Source: Pseudomonas brassicacearum subsp. brassicacearum (lineage in GTDB: Bacteria; Pseudomonadota; Gammaproteobacteria; Pseudomonadales; Pseudomonadaceae). From it: 64,000 bases of DNA. The stretch is from NCBI RefSeq assembly GCF_008801605.1, contig NZ_VZPJ01000001.1, positions 248,001-312,000 on the forward strand, in the 5' to 3' direction. Both the position numbers and the translations under genes were made by a program. Positions 45,901 through 54,405 of the stretch are shown piece by piece (position 1 is the stretch's first letter; every line of letters starts with the position of its first letter). The notes below the pieces were generated by a model. The model worked only from the letters and a program-made list of their open reading frames with translations, had not been told where the DNA came from and made no database searches.

Positions 45901-47763
45901 ATGCCGATCCAGCGGCCTGAGACACTGAGGTTGGCCCCTGGCCCTGCCCATCATCCAGCGATGGATGGCGATACCGAGGCCGGCGTGTTTCGGTTCGGCT
46001 TCGACCAGGCCAAGGAAGCCTACATTCTGTTCCCATTGCTGGCCGCGCTGCTGTTGCTGGCCATCTGGGCCGCGACCCTGTACCTGATCAAGGTTGAACA
46101 CGCCCGCGCGCAGCAGAGCGCCGCGACGGCAAGCCTGGAGATGGGCGCCACCTACGAAGCGCAAATGTTGCGCGCCATTCACGAAATCGATCAAACCCTC
46201 AAGTTGGTCAAATACACCTACGAAGCTGAGGGTGAGCCCAATCCCTTGCGCCGTCTCCAGGAGCGGGCCTTGTTGCCGCCGGCCTTGGTGTTTGACGTCA
46301 GTGTGGTCAACCCGGACGGCAGGCTCGTGGCGAGCACGCGGACCAACGACCGGGAAAATATCGCGGACCCGGATGAGCAACAAACGCTGCGCCATAGCGA
46401 CTCACTGTCCATCAGCCACCCGTGGAAAAGCCCTGTCACCGGGGAATGGCGCTTGCGCTTCAGTCGGCGACTCGACGCCGCGGATGGCGGGCTTTCCGGG
46501 ATCGCCAGGGTCGAGGTCGATGCCGCCTACTTCGTCAGCAGCTACGACGCCTCGAAACTCGGCGACCAGGGTGCGCTCGGGCTCCTTGGCACCGACGGCA
46601 TCTTCCGCGTACGGCGCACCGGGGAAACGGTACTGGCCGGCGATACGGTCGATTACAGCGCCGTGGTGCCGGACGCCGAAAACACCGAGGCCGTACTCTC
46701 GGTCAATGGATGGGACGGGGTGCGGCGCTACACCAGTGCCCGCCAGCTCTACGACTTTCCGTTGGCGGTGATTGTCGGCTTGTCCGAGCAAGAGCAACTG
46801 GCCGCGGTGAACCAGCAAGCGCGCACCTATCTCTGGCGCGCCGCGGGCGGCAGCCTGGTGCTGGTGTTGTTGGTGGGCCTGCTCGCCCGGATGAGCTGGC
46901 AACTGGCGCAGAGCCGTTTGCGCGCCGCCGAAGCCCAGACGCAACTGGCCGCGGCCGCCCGCCAGGCCGGCATGGCCGAAATCGCCACTAACGTCCTGCA
47001 CAACGTGGGCAATGTGCTCAACAGCGTGAATATCTCCGCCGACCTGGTCACCCGCAAGCTGCGTACCAGCAAGGCCTTGGGGCTCGGCAAGGCGGTGCAA
47101 ATGATGAACGAGCATGCCGAGGGCCTCGGCGACTTCATCTCCCACGACGAAAAAGGCAAGCTGCTGCCCGGCTACCTGAACCAACTGGTGGACGCGCTGG
47201 CGGTCGAGCAACAGAGCATGACCGAGGAACTCGGCCAACTGACTAAAAGCGTTGACCATATCAAGGAAATCGTTTCCGCCCAGCAATCGTATGCGGGCAC
47301 CTCCACCATTGCCGAAACCGTGCAGATTAAGGAACTGATCGAGGATGCCCTGCGCATGAACGCCGGCATCATCGCGGCGCGCCAGATAACCGTGGTGCGA
47401 AACTTTGCCGAAACGCCCTTGCTGCTGTTGGACAAGCACCGGGTGCTGCTGATCCTGGTCAACTTGATAAAAAACGCCAGCAGGGCGATGGATGACAAGC
47501 CGGAGCTTGCCCATCAAATCATTCTTCAGAGTGAGATGCACCCAGGAGACACCCTGGTGATCAAGGTCATCGACAATGGCGAAGGCATCGCGCCCGAGAA
47601 CCTGACACGGATCTTTGCCCACGGCTTTACCACGCGCAAGGATGGTCATGGTTTTGGTCTGCACAGCTGCGTCCTGGCGGCCATGGAGATGGGTGGTTCG
47701 CTGGAGGCCCACAGCGAAGGCCCGGGAACGGGGGCGACCTTTACGCTCAAATTGGCGATCTAG
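45901..47763 (+). CDS. Membrane sensor histidine kinase
   Basis: A 620-aa inner-membrane kinase. Transmembrane segments are at about 41-63 and 312-330, enclosing a roughly 250-residue periplasmic sensor of Cache-like appearance (FDVSVVNPDGRLVAST; VEVDAAYFVSSYDASKLG). The H-box GMAEIATNVLHNVGNVLNSV places the phospho-acceptor at His367. The ATPase boxes are NLIKNASRAMDD (N), DNGEGI (G1) and GHGFGLH (G2). No receiver domain is attached. The start at ATG 45901 follows GGGAG at good spacing. Residues 31-343 align without a gap to the GGDEF-EAL protein encoded at 49550-51922, so the two proteins share one sensor with different outputs. The response regulator at 52277 is the nearest candidate partner. 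The ligand is unknown; the porin and PstS-like genes downstream hint at a small solute or anion. Confidence 0.9.
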   Translation: MPIQRPETLRLAPGPAHHPAMDGDTEAGVFRFGFDQAKEAYILFPLLAALLLLAIWAATLYLIKVEHARAQQSAATASLEMGATYEAQMLRAIHEIDQTLKLVKYTYEAEGEPNPLRRLQERALLPPALVFDVSVVNPDGRLVASTRTNDRENIADPDEQQTLRHSDSLSISHPWKSPVTGEWRLRFSRRLDAADGGLSGIARVEVDAAYFVSSYDASKLGDQGALGLLGTDGIFRVRRTGETVLAGDTVDYSAVVPDAENTEAVLSVNGWDGVRRYTSARQLYDFPLAVIVGLSEQEQLAAVNQQARTYLWRAAGGSLVLVLLVGLLARMSWQLAQSRLRAAEAQTQLAAAARQAGMAEIATNVLHNVGNVLNSVNISADLVTRKLRTSKALGLGKAVQMMNEHAEGLGDFISHDEKGKLLPGYLNQLVDALAVEQQSMTEELGQLTKSVDHIKEIVSAQQSYAGTSTIAETVQIKELIEDALRMNAGIIAARQITVVRNFAETPLLLLDKHRVLLILVNLIKNASRAMDDKPELAHQIILQSEMHPGDTLVIKVIDNGEGIAPENLTRIFAHGFTTRKDGHGFGLHSCVLAAMEMGGSLEAHSEGPGTGATFTLKLAI

Positions 47764-47851
47764 GCTACGCTTCGGTGGTTTCACGCAGCTTCAGCCAACG
47801 TTACAAGGAACAGACGAATGGCGATCCATGCAACGAGGTCACGTTGACCCT

Positions 47852-49090
47852 ATGGCGACAAGACCCAATACCCTGGCCCTGGCCGTCATGACGCTGTATG
47901 CCGGCGGCGCCAGCGCCGACACAGCCGATACGTCGATGTTCTCGCTGAGCAGCTTCGGCACGGTGGGGATCGTCCACTCCAGCGAGAAAAAAGCCGACTT
48001 CACCTCCAGTATCTTCAAACCCAACGGCGCAGGTCATTCACGCAACTGGAGCGCCGACGTCGACAGCCTGATCGGTGCCCAACTGACCGCTACGTTCACC
48101 CCGCAGCTGTCGGCCGTGGTGCAGGTCATTTCAGAGCAGCGCTACGACAACAGCTACCGGCCCTTTGTCGAGTGGGCCAACATCAAGTACCAGTTCACGC
48201 CGGACTTCAACGCACGCATTGGCCGTACCGTATTGCCGACTTTCCTGGTCTCCGACACTCAAAAGGTGGGCTATACCCTGCCCTGGGTGCGGGCGCCCAT
48301 GGAGGTCTACAGCCTGATGCCGATTTCCAGCAGCGACGGCATCGATGGCAGCTACCGGTTTCATATCGATGAAATCACCGATACCGTGCAGGCTCACTAC
48401 GGTCAGACCGACAGCCGACTGCCTGACGGTGCCGGCAAAGCACTGGCGAGAAATTTCTGGGGGATCACCAACACCACTGAGTTCGGCGTCCTGACCACGC
48501 GCATCACCTTCATGAAAGCCGACCTGACCCTGGAGCAGTTCAACTCACTCTTCGATACGTTCAGGGAGTTTGGTGCAGAAGGCATCGCCATCGCCGATCG
48601 CTACGACTCCGATCACACGCCCGTCGAATTCTTTGGAGTAGGCGCCAGCTATGATCCGGGTGATTGGTTCGTCATGAGCGAATGGGGGCGTCTGGATAGC
48701 CGTTCTGGCCTCGGCAGGACCAGCGCCTGGTACATCAGCGGCGGGTACCGCATTGAAGCGTTCACCCCCTATGTCACCTACGCTCGGTCCAAGACCGAAA
48801 CAGAAGTCTCCAGCCCGGGCTTGACGACATCGGCCTTGCCACCGGAGCTGGCGGGTGCCGCCGCGCAGCTCAATGGTGCGCTCAACTCTGTCCTGGGCTC
48901 CAACGAAGGCCAGCAGACCCTTTCCCTGGGCGTGCGCTGGGATTTCACCAAGAACATGGACGCCAAGCTGCAATACGATCACACACGTTTCAAGGGTAAC
49001 TCGGTCGGTCCGTTGATCAACCCCCAACCGGACTTCGAGCCTGGGGGCTCATTCAACGTCATCAGCCTAGCTGTCGATTTTGTATTCTGA
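47852..49090 (+). CDS. Outer-membrane porin-like beta-barrel protein
   Basis: A 412-aa exported protein with signal peptide MATRPNTLALAVMTLYAGGASA followed by alternating beta-strand sequence. It has a C-terminal hydrophobic strand ending in Phe (FNVISLAVDFVF), the usual barrel-assembly signal. The middle (GRTVLPTFLVSDTQKVGYTLPWVRAPMEVYS) looks like a porin that lacks a defined TonB plug. I chose ATG 47852 because it gives the best signal peptide, with GAGGT 12 nt upstream. ATG 47828 is in frame eight codons earlier. A nearby ATG at 47818 with better ribosome-site spacing opens only a nine-codon frame. It follows the kinase gene by 88 bp and overlaps the next gene (TGATG), so an operon is likely. 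The solute is not predictable. Confidence 0.8.
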   Translation: MATRPNTLALAVMTLYAGGASADTADTSMFSLSSFGTVGIVHSSEKKADFTSSIFKPNGAGHSRNWSADVDSLIGAQLTATFTPQLSAVVQVISEQRYDNSYRPFVEWANIKYQFTPDFNARIGRTVLPTFLVSDTQKVGYTLPWVRAPMEVYSLMPISSSDGIDGSYRFHIDEITDTVQAHYGQTDSRLPDGAGKALARNFWGITNTTEFGVLTTRITFMKADLTLEQFNSLFDTFREFGAEGIAIADRYDSDHTPVEFFGVGASYDPGDWFVMSEWGRLDSRSGLGRTSAWYISGGYRIEAFTPYVTYARSKTETEVSSPGLTTSALPPELAGAAAQLNGALNSVLGSNEGQQTLSLGVRWDFTKNMDAKLQYDHTRFKGNSVGPLINPQPDFEPGGSFNVISLAVDFVF

Positions 49091-49536
49091 TGGAGCGGGA
49101 CATGTGGTTTGTGAGGCTCATCGGATTCGCCGTAGCGGGACTCGCCATGTGCGCAGCCAGCGCTGCCGTCAAGGCCGACGTGGTTGTGGTCGTCGCCACG
49201 TCCAGCCCGGTGAAAGCGCTCGCGCGTAATCAGGTGGCGGATATTTTCCTCGGCAAGACCAGTCGTTTCCCCGACGGCGGACAGGCTACTCCCATTGACC
49301 TGACGGAAGATTCGCCGACCCGCGATGAGTTCTACACAACGTTCACAAGCAAGTCCGCCTCCCAGCTCAAGGCGCACTGGTCGAAAATCATCTTTACCGG
49401 CAGAGGCCAACCGCCCCTGGCTGTTTCAAGCAGTTCGGAGGTCAAGAAGCGTGTCGCAGAGAACCCCGGCACCATTGGCTATATCGATGCTCGGGAGGTG
49501 GACGGCAGCGTCAGGGCGCTGCCGCTTGACCCGTAA
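49090..49536 (+). CDS. Small PstS-like periplasmic substrate-binding protein
   Basis: A 148-aa protein with signal peptide ending near ASAAVKA and a PstS/PBP-like fold signature: VVVVVATSSPVKALARNQVADIFLGKTSRFPDG...DSPTRDEFY...AHWSKIIFTGRGQPP...VKKRVAENPGTIGYID. The motif DIFLGK and the closing GxIGYID are typical of phosphate-binding-like proteins, but the length is about half of PstS, so it may be a single-lobe or accessory sensor protein. Its start codon overlaps the porin stop (TGATG), indicating translational coupling. It ends 13 bp from the convergent GGDEF-EAL gene. Linkage to two proteins sharing one periplasmic sensor suggests it could present a ligand to them; this is inference. Confidence 0.8.
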   Translation: MERDMWFVRLIGFAVAGLAMCAASAAVKADVVVVVATSSPVKALARNQVADIFLGKTSRFPDGGQATPIDLTEDSPTRDEFYTTFTSKSASQLKAHWSKIIFTGRGQPPLAVSSSSEVKKRVAENPGTIGYIDAREVDGSVRALPLDP

Positions 49537-49549
49537 TAAGCGCGGGCCT

Positions 49550-51922
49550 TTACGTATCGAGATCCGTGTCAGCCGCCTGAGCTTGCAGCAACACCTTGAA
49601 CTGATCGGCGGGAACCGGTTTGTTGAAGTAGAACCCCTGGAATTCGTCGCAGGCATTGTCGCGCAGGAAATCGGCCTGCTCCTTGGTTTCCACGCCTTGG
49701 GCCACCACGGTCAGGCTGAGGGTCCGGCCCATGGCGATAATGGCCTCGGTCAAGGCTTTGTCCTCCGACACGCTGCTGGTATCGCAAATACACGAGCGGT
49801 CGATCTTGATGACGTCGAGCGGAAACTGCTCGAGGGCAGAGAGCGAAGAATAGCCAATGCCGAAATCATCGATGGCGATGCGGACCCTCAGGTGTTTGAG
49901 CCCGGTCAACACGCTCAACGCTCTCTTGACGTCCTGCATGAGCAGGCTCTCGGCGATCTCCAGCTCCAGCAGACGTGCATCCATACCGGTTTCGGCCAAT
50001 ATCTCAGCCAGGTCCGTAAGCAGGTTCTCATCGGCAAACTGCCGTGCCGTGAGGTTCACGGCGACCCCCAGGTGCGGCAATCCCTGTTGCTGCCAGGCCA
50101 TGTTTTGCTGGCAGGCGGTCTTGAGTACCCACTTGCCGATCGGCACGATCAAACCGGTCTCTTCCGCGACGGGGATGAACTGCATCGGTGCCACGATACC
50201 CAGGTCCGGATGATTCCAGCGCAGGAGCGCTTCCATGCCGGTAATGCGGCCACTGCCGATATCTCGCTTGGCCTGGTAGTGAAGCTGGAACTCGTGGCGC
50301 TCCAGGGCGTGGCGCAAGCTCAGCTCCAGCGTCAACCGTTCCAGTGAGTCCGCGTTCAGCTTCGCGGAGTAGAACTGGAAGTTGTTCTTGCCACGTTGCT
50401 TGGCCTGGTACATCGCGATATCGGCGTTTTTCTTGAGTGTCTGCTCGTCCAGGCCATCCTGTGGAAAAACACTGATGCCGACGCTGGCGGTCACCCGGAA
50501 CTCCTGACCCTGGAGGTTGAAAGGCCGGGCAATGGCACCCAGGATTTTCTGGGCAGTGGTTGCCACGTCCTTGTCATCGGACAGCTCCGGCAGCAGGATC
50601 ACGAATTCGTCGCCGCCCAATCGGGCCACCGTATCGCTGGTGCGCAGGCACGCCTTGAGTCGCAGCGCGACCTCCTTGAGCAATTGATCGCCAGCATCGT
50701 GCCCAAGCGTATCGTTGACTTGCTTGAAGCGGTCGAGATCCAGGAACAGCACCGCCAGTTGCCGATGATAACGACTCGCCTCGCCAATGCTCCGGCTCAA
50801 CAGCTTGCTGAACAGACTGCGATTGGGCAACGCCGTAAGGCCGTCGTGATAGGCCAGGTACTCGACATTTTCGGCGTAGGCGACTTTCGCTTCACCAGCG
50901 CGCAGGCGGCTTTGCAGCAGTTGCCAGCTCATCCGGGCAAGCAGCCCCGCCAACAACACCAGCAACAGGCTGCCGCCCGCGGTCCGCCAGAGGTAGGTGC
51001 GCGCTTGCCGCTTCACCGTGGCCAGCTGTTCTTCTTCGGATAAGCCGACAATCACCGCCAGCGGAAAATCGTAGAGCTGACGGGCGCTGATATAGCGCCG
51101 CACACCGTCCGGTCCGTTGATCAAGCGTACGGCTTCAGCGTTTTCAGTGTCTGGCACCACGACGGCGTAATCGACCTCGTCGCCCGCCGATATCGCTTCC
51201 CCGCTGCGCCGTGCCCGAAAGACACCGTCGATGCCCAGCAGACCGAGCAAGCCCTGATTGCCAAGCTTGGAGGTGTCATAACTGCTGACGAAATAGGCCG
51301 CATCGACTTCGACCATGGCGATCCCGGCGAATGCGCCATCCCCCGTGTCGAGCCGTCGACTGAAACGCAACTTCCACTCCCCCGTCGCCGGGCTTTTCCA
51401 CGGGCGGCTGATCGACAGTGCAGTGTCACGCCCCACCGTTTGCAGCTCATCCTTGGCGATCCGGTTTCCGACCTCGCTCGACTGGGTGCTGGCGACGACC
51501 AGGCCACTGGCATCGACCACGCTGACATCAAACAAGTAGGGTGAAGGCAGCAAGGCGCGGGCCTTGAGCTTGGGCAGCGGGTTTGGCTCGCGCTCGGACT
51601 CGTAGGTGTACTTGACGAGCTTGAGGGTCTGATCGATTTCACGCACCGCCCGTAGGATCTGCGCTTCGTAGGTGGCTCCGATTTCCAGGCTCGCCTCGGC
51701 AATGCCCTGCTGCGCGCGGGCCTGTTCGAACTTGATCAGGTACAGGGTGCCCGCCCAGATGACCGACAGCAGGAGAACCGCCAGCAGCGGGAACAGAATG
51801 TAGGCTTCCTTGACCTGGTCGAAGCGGCGCCGAAACAGATCGCTCGTCGCATCGGACAAGGCGTTTTCACGAGGGGCAACATCCTGGGCCGACGTCAGTA
51901 CACTCGCCCGTTGGATCGCCAT
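49550..51922 (-). CDS. Membrane sensor with GGDEF and EAL domains (c-di-GMP turnover)
   Basis: A 790-aa protein. Transmembrane segments are at about 41-63 and 311-330, around a periplasmic sensor that is collinear with the histidine kinase at 45901. The output is GGDEF (intact motif 436-440, RxxD inhibitory site R427-D430) followed by EAL (E564-A-L in GMEALLRW; DDFGIGYSSL at 685). Both cyclase and phosphodiesterase motifs look competent, so net activity cannot be told from sequence. ATG 51922 was chosen because it follows CAGGGAGCAC, a leader shared with the kinase gene, and because it preserves N-terminal alignment with the kinase. Longer starts would run into the promoter copy. It is transcribed towards the porin/PstS-like genes, which lie between it and its paralogue. 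Confidence 0.92.
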   Translation of the reverse strand: MAIQRASVLTSAQDVAPRENALSDATSDLFRRRFDQVKEAYILFPLLAVLLLSVIWAGTLYLIKFEQARAQQGIAEASLEIGATYEAQILRAVREIDQTLKLVKYTYESEREPNPLPKLKARALLPSPYLFDVSVVDASGLVVASTQSSEVGNRIAKDELQTVGRDTALSISRPWKSPATGEWKLRFSRRLDTGDGAFAGIAMVEVDAAYFVSSYDTSKLGNQGLLGLLGIDGVFRARRSGEAISAGDEVDYAVVVPDTENAEAVRLINGPDGVRRYISARQLYDFPLAVIVGLSEEEQLATVKRQARTYLWRTAGGSLLLVLLAGLLARMSWQLLQSRLRAGEAKVAYAENVEYLAYHDGLTALPNRSLFSKLLSRSIGEASRYHRQLAVLFLDLDRFKQVNDTLGHDAGDQLLKEVALRLKACLRTSDTVARLGGDEFVILLPELSDDKDVATTAQKILGAIARPFNLQGQEFRVTASVGISVFPQDGLDEQTLKKNADIAMYQAKQRGKNNFQFYSAKLNADSLERLTLELSLRHALERHEFQLHYQAKRDIGSGRITGMEALLRWNHPDLGIVAPMQFIPVAEETGLIVPIGKWVLKTACQQNMAWQQQGLPHLGVAVNLTARQFADENLLTDLAEILAETGMDARLLELEIAESLLMQDVKRALSVLTGLKHLRVRIAIDDFGIGYSSLSALEQFPLDVIKIDRSCICDTSSVSEDKALTEAIIAMGRTLSLTVVAQGVETKEQADFLRDNACDEFQGFYFNKPVPADQFKVLLQAQAADTDLDT

Positions 51923-52036
51923 GATGTGCTCCCTGCATTGTTCACTGCTGACGGCCTGCGGGTATCCGACGCGGCAACGCTGCGAGGCGTCCGTGGTTCC
52001 TGATCGCCGGCACTGAAGGATTCCGGACCTGCAGAA

Positions 52037-52052
52037 AACTATAGACCACAAA
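52037..52052 (-). promoter_or_regulatory. Copied promoter element upstream of the GGDEF-EAL gene
   Basis: On the minus strand this reads TTTGTGGTCTATAGTT, identical to 45776-45791 before the kinase gene and at a similar distance (about 115 bp) from the ATG. It lies in the 354-bp divergent gap 51923-52276, which otherwise shows no gene. A TTGACT at 52120-52125 may belong to the opposite gene's promoter, but no well-spaced -10 box was found. Confidence 0.6.
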
Positions 52053-52276
52053 CTGCGTCTGCCACTGCCAATCGGCACGTCGTCCGTGGCTTTGCGCTGG
52101 TTGTAATGACGAAGTGCAGTTGACTCCCCTGACTTATTGGTCCAGTTTTTAATACAACAGTGTCATGCAGGTCTTTCATGCACGACGCAATGCCTGATAA
52201 ATCCCGTTCGTTAATCAAAGGGCCCCTGCCAGCCTATGAATGATGTACGTAGGACCTCCCCTGCCATTGAACGCCA

Positions 52277-53287
52277 ATGGATGCCCCTGTGCCGTTGATT
52301 CCCCTGGTTGTGTGTGACGACTCCAACATGGCGCGCAAACAGGTTTTGCGCGCGCTGCCGACAGATTGGCCGGTTTCGGTCACCGAGGCGGTCAACGGGC
52401 GCCAGGCCATGGACGCCATACGCCAAGGCCTGGGGCAAGTGGTGCTGCTCGACCTGACCATGCCGGAGATGGATGGCTACCAGGTGTTGAGCGCCTTGCG
52501 CGCCGAGGGATTGCAGGCGCAAGTCATCGTGATTTCCGGTGACATCCAGGACGAGGCGGTGCGCCGCGTGCTTGAGCTGGGCGCGTTGGCGTTCCTGAAA
52601 AAGCCTTTCGACGAAAACGAACTGCGCCAGACCCTCATCCGGGTGGGGCTACTGACCCAATCCGGCCAGGTGCCGCTGCAGAATCGTTCGGCCACGAACA
52701 CGGCCATCAGTTTTCACGATGTGTTCCGCGAGACGGTCAACGTGGCCATCGGCCGGGCAGCGGCCCTGATCGCCAAGGTATTGGGGGTCTTTGTGCAGTT
52801 GCCGGTGCCGAACGTGAACATTCTCGAGGTCGGGGAACTGCATATGGCGCTCAACGACGTCGGCAGCTCCCAGCAACTCACGGCCATCTGCCAGGGTTTC
52901 ATCGGCAGCGGCATCGCCGGCGAAGCCCTGCTGATATTCCATGACTCGGAAATCGCTGACATCGCGCAACTGATGCAGCGCGAGAGCGCCGATTATTCGG
53001 ACCTGGAAATGTTGCTGGACCTTTCCAGCGTCTTGATCGGTGCGTGCCTGAGCAGCATTGCCGAACAGATCGATGTGGTGTTTTCCCAGGGCCATCCGCA
53101 AATCCTCGGCCAGCACGCGGCCATCGAGGACCTGATCCAGGTCAACCGCAAGCACTGGAAAAAGACCCTGGCAGTGGAAATCAGCTACAGCCTGGAAGGG
53201 CACGATATTCGCTTCGACCTGTTGCTGCTGTTCACGGAAGACTCCATCGAACGGTTGACCCACAAACTCGCCTATCTGATGAGCTGA
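52277..53287 (+). CDS. Response regulator with C-terminal CheC/CheX-like domain
   Basis: A 336-aa cytoplasmic protein. Residues about 8-125 form a receiver domain with acidic pair D14-D15, phospho-acceptor D59 (LLDLTMPEMDG), S87 and K109. Residues about 145-336 resemble CheC/CheX chemotaxis phosphatases. The first active-site pattern ExxN is kept (E152, N155 in RETVNVAIGRAAALIAKVLG), while the second copy (LEMLLDLSSVLIGACLS) has lost the Asn. It may therefore dephosphorylate another response regulator, or be an adaptor. The diguanylate cyclase gene starts 3 bp after its stop, so the two are surely co-transcribed and probably one pathway. Candidate phosphodonors are the kinase at 45901 or an unlinked one. 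Confidence 0.88.
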   Translation: MDAPVPLIPLVVCDDSNMARKQVLRALPTDWPVSVTEAVNGRQAMDAIRQGLGQVVLLDLTMPEMDGYQVLSALRAEGLQAQVIVISGDIQDEAVRRVLELGALAFLKKPFDENELRQTLIRVGLLTQSGQVPLQNRSATNTAISFHDVFRETVNVAIGRAAALIAKVLGVFVQLPVPNVNILEVGELHMALNDVGSSQQLTAICQGFIGSGIAGEALLIFHDSEIADIAQLMQRESADYSDLEMLLDLSSVLIGACLSSIAEQIDVVFSQGHPQILGQHAAIEDLIQVNRKHWKKTLAVEISYSLEGHDIRFDLLLLFTEDSIERLTHKLAYLMS

Positions 53288-53290
53288 GCC

Positions 53291-54244
53291 ATGAACGATT
53301 CCATCGATCTGAACGAGTTTCACTGGTTGCTGGCCATCGTTCAGAGCATCGACGTCGGTGTCGTGGTGCTCGACCGCGAGTACCGCGTGCAGGTCTGGAA
53401 CACCTTCATGGAGAACCGCTCCGGGGTGCAGCCCAAGGACGCCCACAATCAGCATTTTTTCACTCTGTTCCCTGAAATCGATCGCCAATGGTTCAGCCGC
53501 AAGGTGGAAAGTGTCGCAACCCTGGGCACGCCGGCGTTCACGGTCTGGGAGCAGCGCCCGTACCTGATTCGGTTCAAGAGCTACCAGCCGATCACCGGCC
53601 AGGAAGCGTTCATGTACCAGAACACCACGCTGTTGCCGCTGCGCTCGCCTGACAACACCATCAAGCACATTTGCCTGGTGATTTATGACGTCACCGACGT
53701 CGCCACAAACCGGCATCAACTCCAGGCCGCCAATGCACAGCTGCAAAAACTCTCCAGCACGGACCGACTGACGGGGTTGTACAACCGTGGTCACTGGGAG
53801 GCCAACCTGAAAGCCGCCTACGCCCGGCATCAGCGCTACGGCCATGCATTGAGCCTGGTGATGCTCGATATCGACCACTTCAAGCGGGTCAACGACACCT
53901 ACGGTCACCAGGCCGGCGACAAGGTCATCGAGCATGTCGCCGGGCTACTGCGCGAGCATGTGCGCGACGCCGACGTGGCCGGGCGTTATGGCGGTGAAGA
54001 GTTCGGCGTGGTGCTCTCAGACACCGACAAGGCCGGCGCGCAGATTTTCGCCGAGCGCCTGCGCAAGGCCGTCGAGACGCTGGAAGTGCACTACAACGAC
54101 CAGGCCATCCGCTTCACCATCAGCCTGGGAGTGGCCGACCTGAGCCAACCCTCGAACGACCACGCCGACCTGATCGCCAGGGCGGACCAGGCGCTGTATA
54201 CGTCGAAGAAGAGCGGGCGCAATCGGGTGACGGTGCATGAATAG
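53291..54244 (+). CDS. PAS-GGDEF diguanylate cyclase
   Basis: A 317-aa soluble protein with no membrane segment. Residues about 10-140 form a PAS-like sensor (IVQSIDVGVVVLDREYRVQVWN...YDVTDVATNRHQL). A short helix leads into a cyclase domain with the active motif GGEEF at 234-238 and the inhibitory RxxD (RDAD, 225-228) at correct spacing. It should make c-di-GMP with product inhibition. It is coupled to the CheC-like response regulator gene (3-bp gap), so the receiver protein may gate its activity. A REPIN follows the stop codon and probably ends the transcript. Confidence 0.92.
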   Translation: MNDSIDLNEFHWLLAIVQSIDVGVVVLDREYRVQVWNTFMENRSGVQPKDAHNQHFFTLFPEIDRQWFSRKVESVATLGTPAFTVWEQRPYLIRFKSYQPITGQEAFMYQNTTLLPLRSPDNTIKHICLVIYDVTDVATNRHQLQAANAQLQKLSSTDRLTGLYNRGHWEANLKAAYARHQRYGHALSLVMLDIDHFKRVNDTYGHQAGDKVIEHVAGLLREHVRDADVAGRYGGEEFGVVLSDTDKAGAQIFAERLRKAVETLEVHYNDQAIRFTISLGVADLSQPSNDHADLIARADQALYTSKKSGRNRVTVHE

Positions 54245-54299
54245 CGAGCCCACCTTCCTACTAAGGTGATGATGCGACTTGACCACACCGCACATCCCC

Positions 54300-54391
54300 C
54301 TGTGGGAGCGAGCTTGCTCGCGATAGCGGTGGTTCAGCAACATTGAGGGTGGCTGGCACGCCGTCATCGCGAGCAAGCTCGCTCCCACAGG
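54300..54391. repeat. REPIN: inverted REP pair between convergent genes
   Basis: REP arms at 54300-54326 (TGTGGGAGCGAGCTTGCTCG...) and 54365-54391 are reverse complements. They lie between the diguanylate cyclase stop (54244) and the convergent trehalase stop (54406), a usual REP position with possible bidirectional termination. Confidence 0.85.
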
Positions 54392-54405
54392 GATGTGTAC
54401 GGCAT

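Noticed and set aside
47818..47847. Nine-codon frame (MAIHATRSR) with a good ribosome-site spacing just before the porin gene
   Set aside because: No peptide family or regulatory pattern is visible. It could equally be chance overlap with the two in-frame porin starts.
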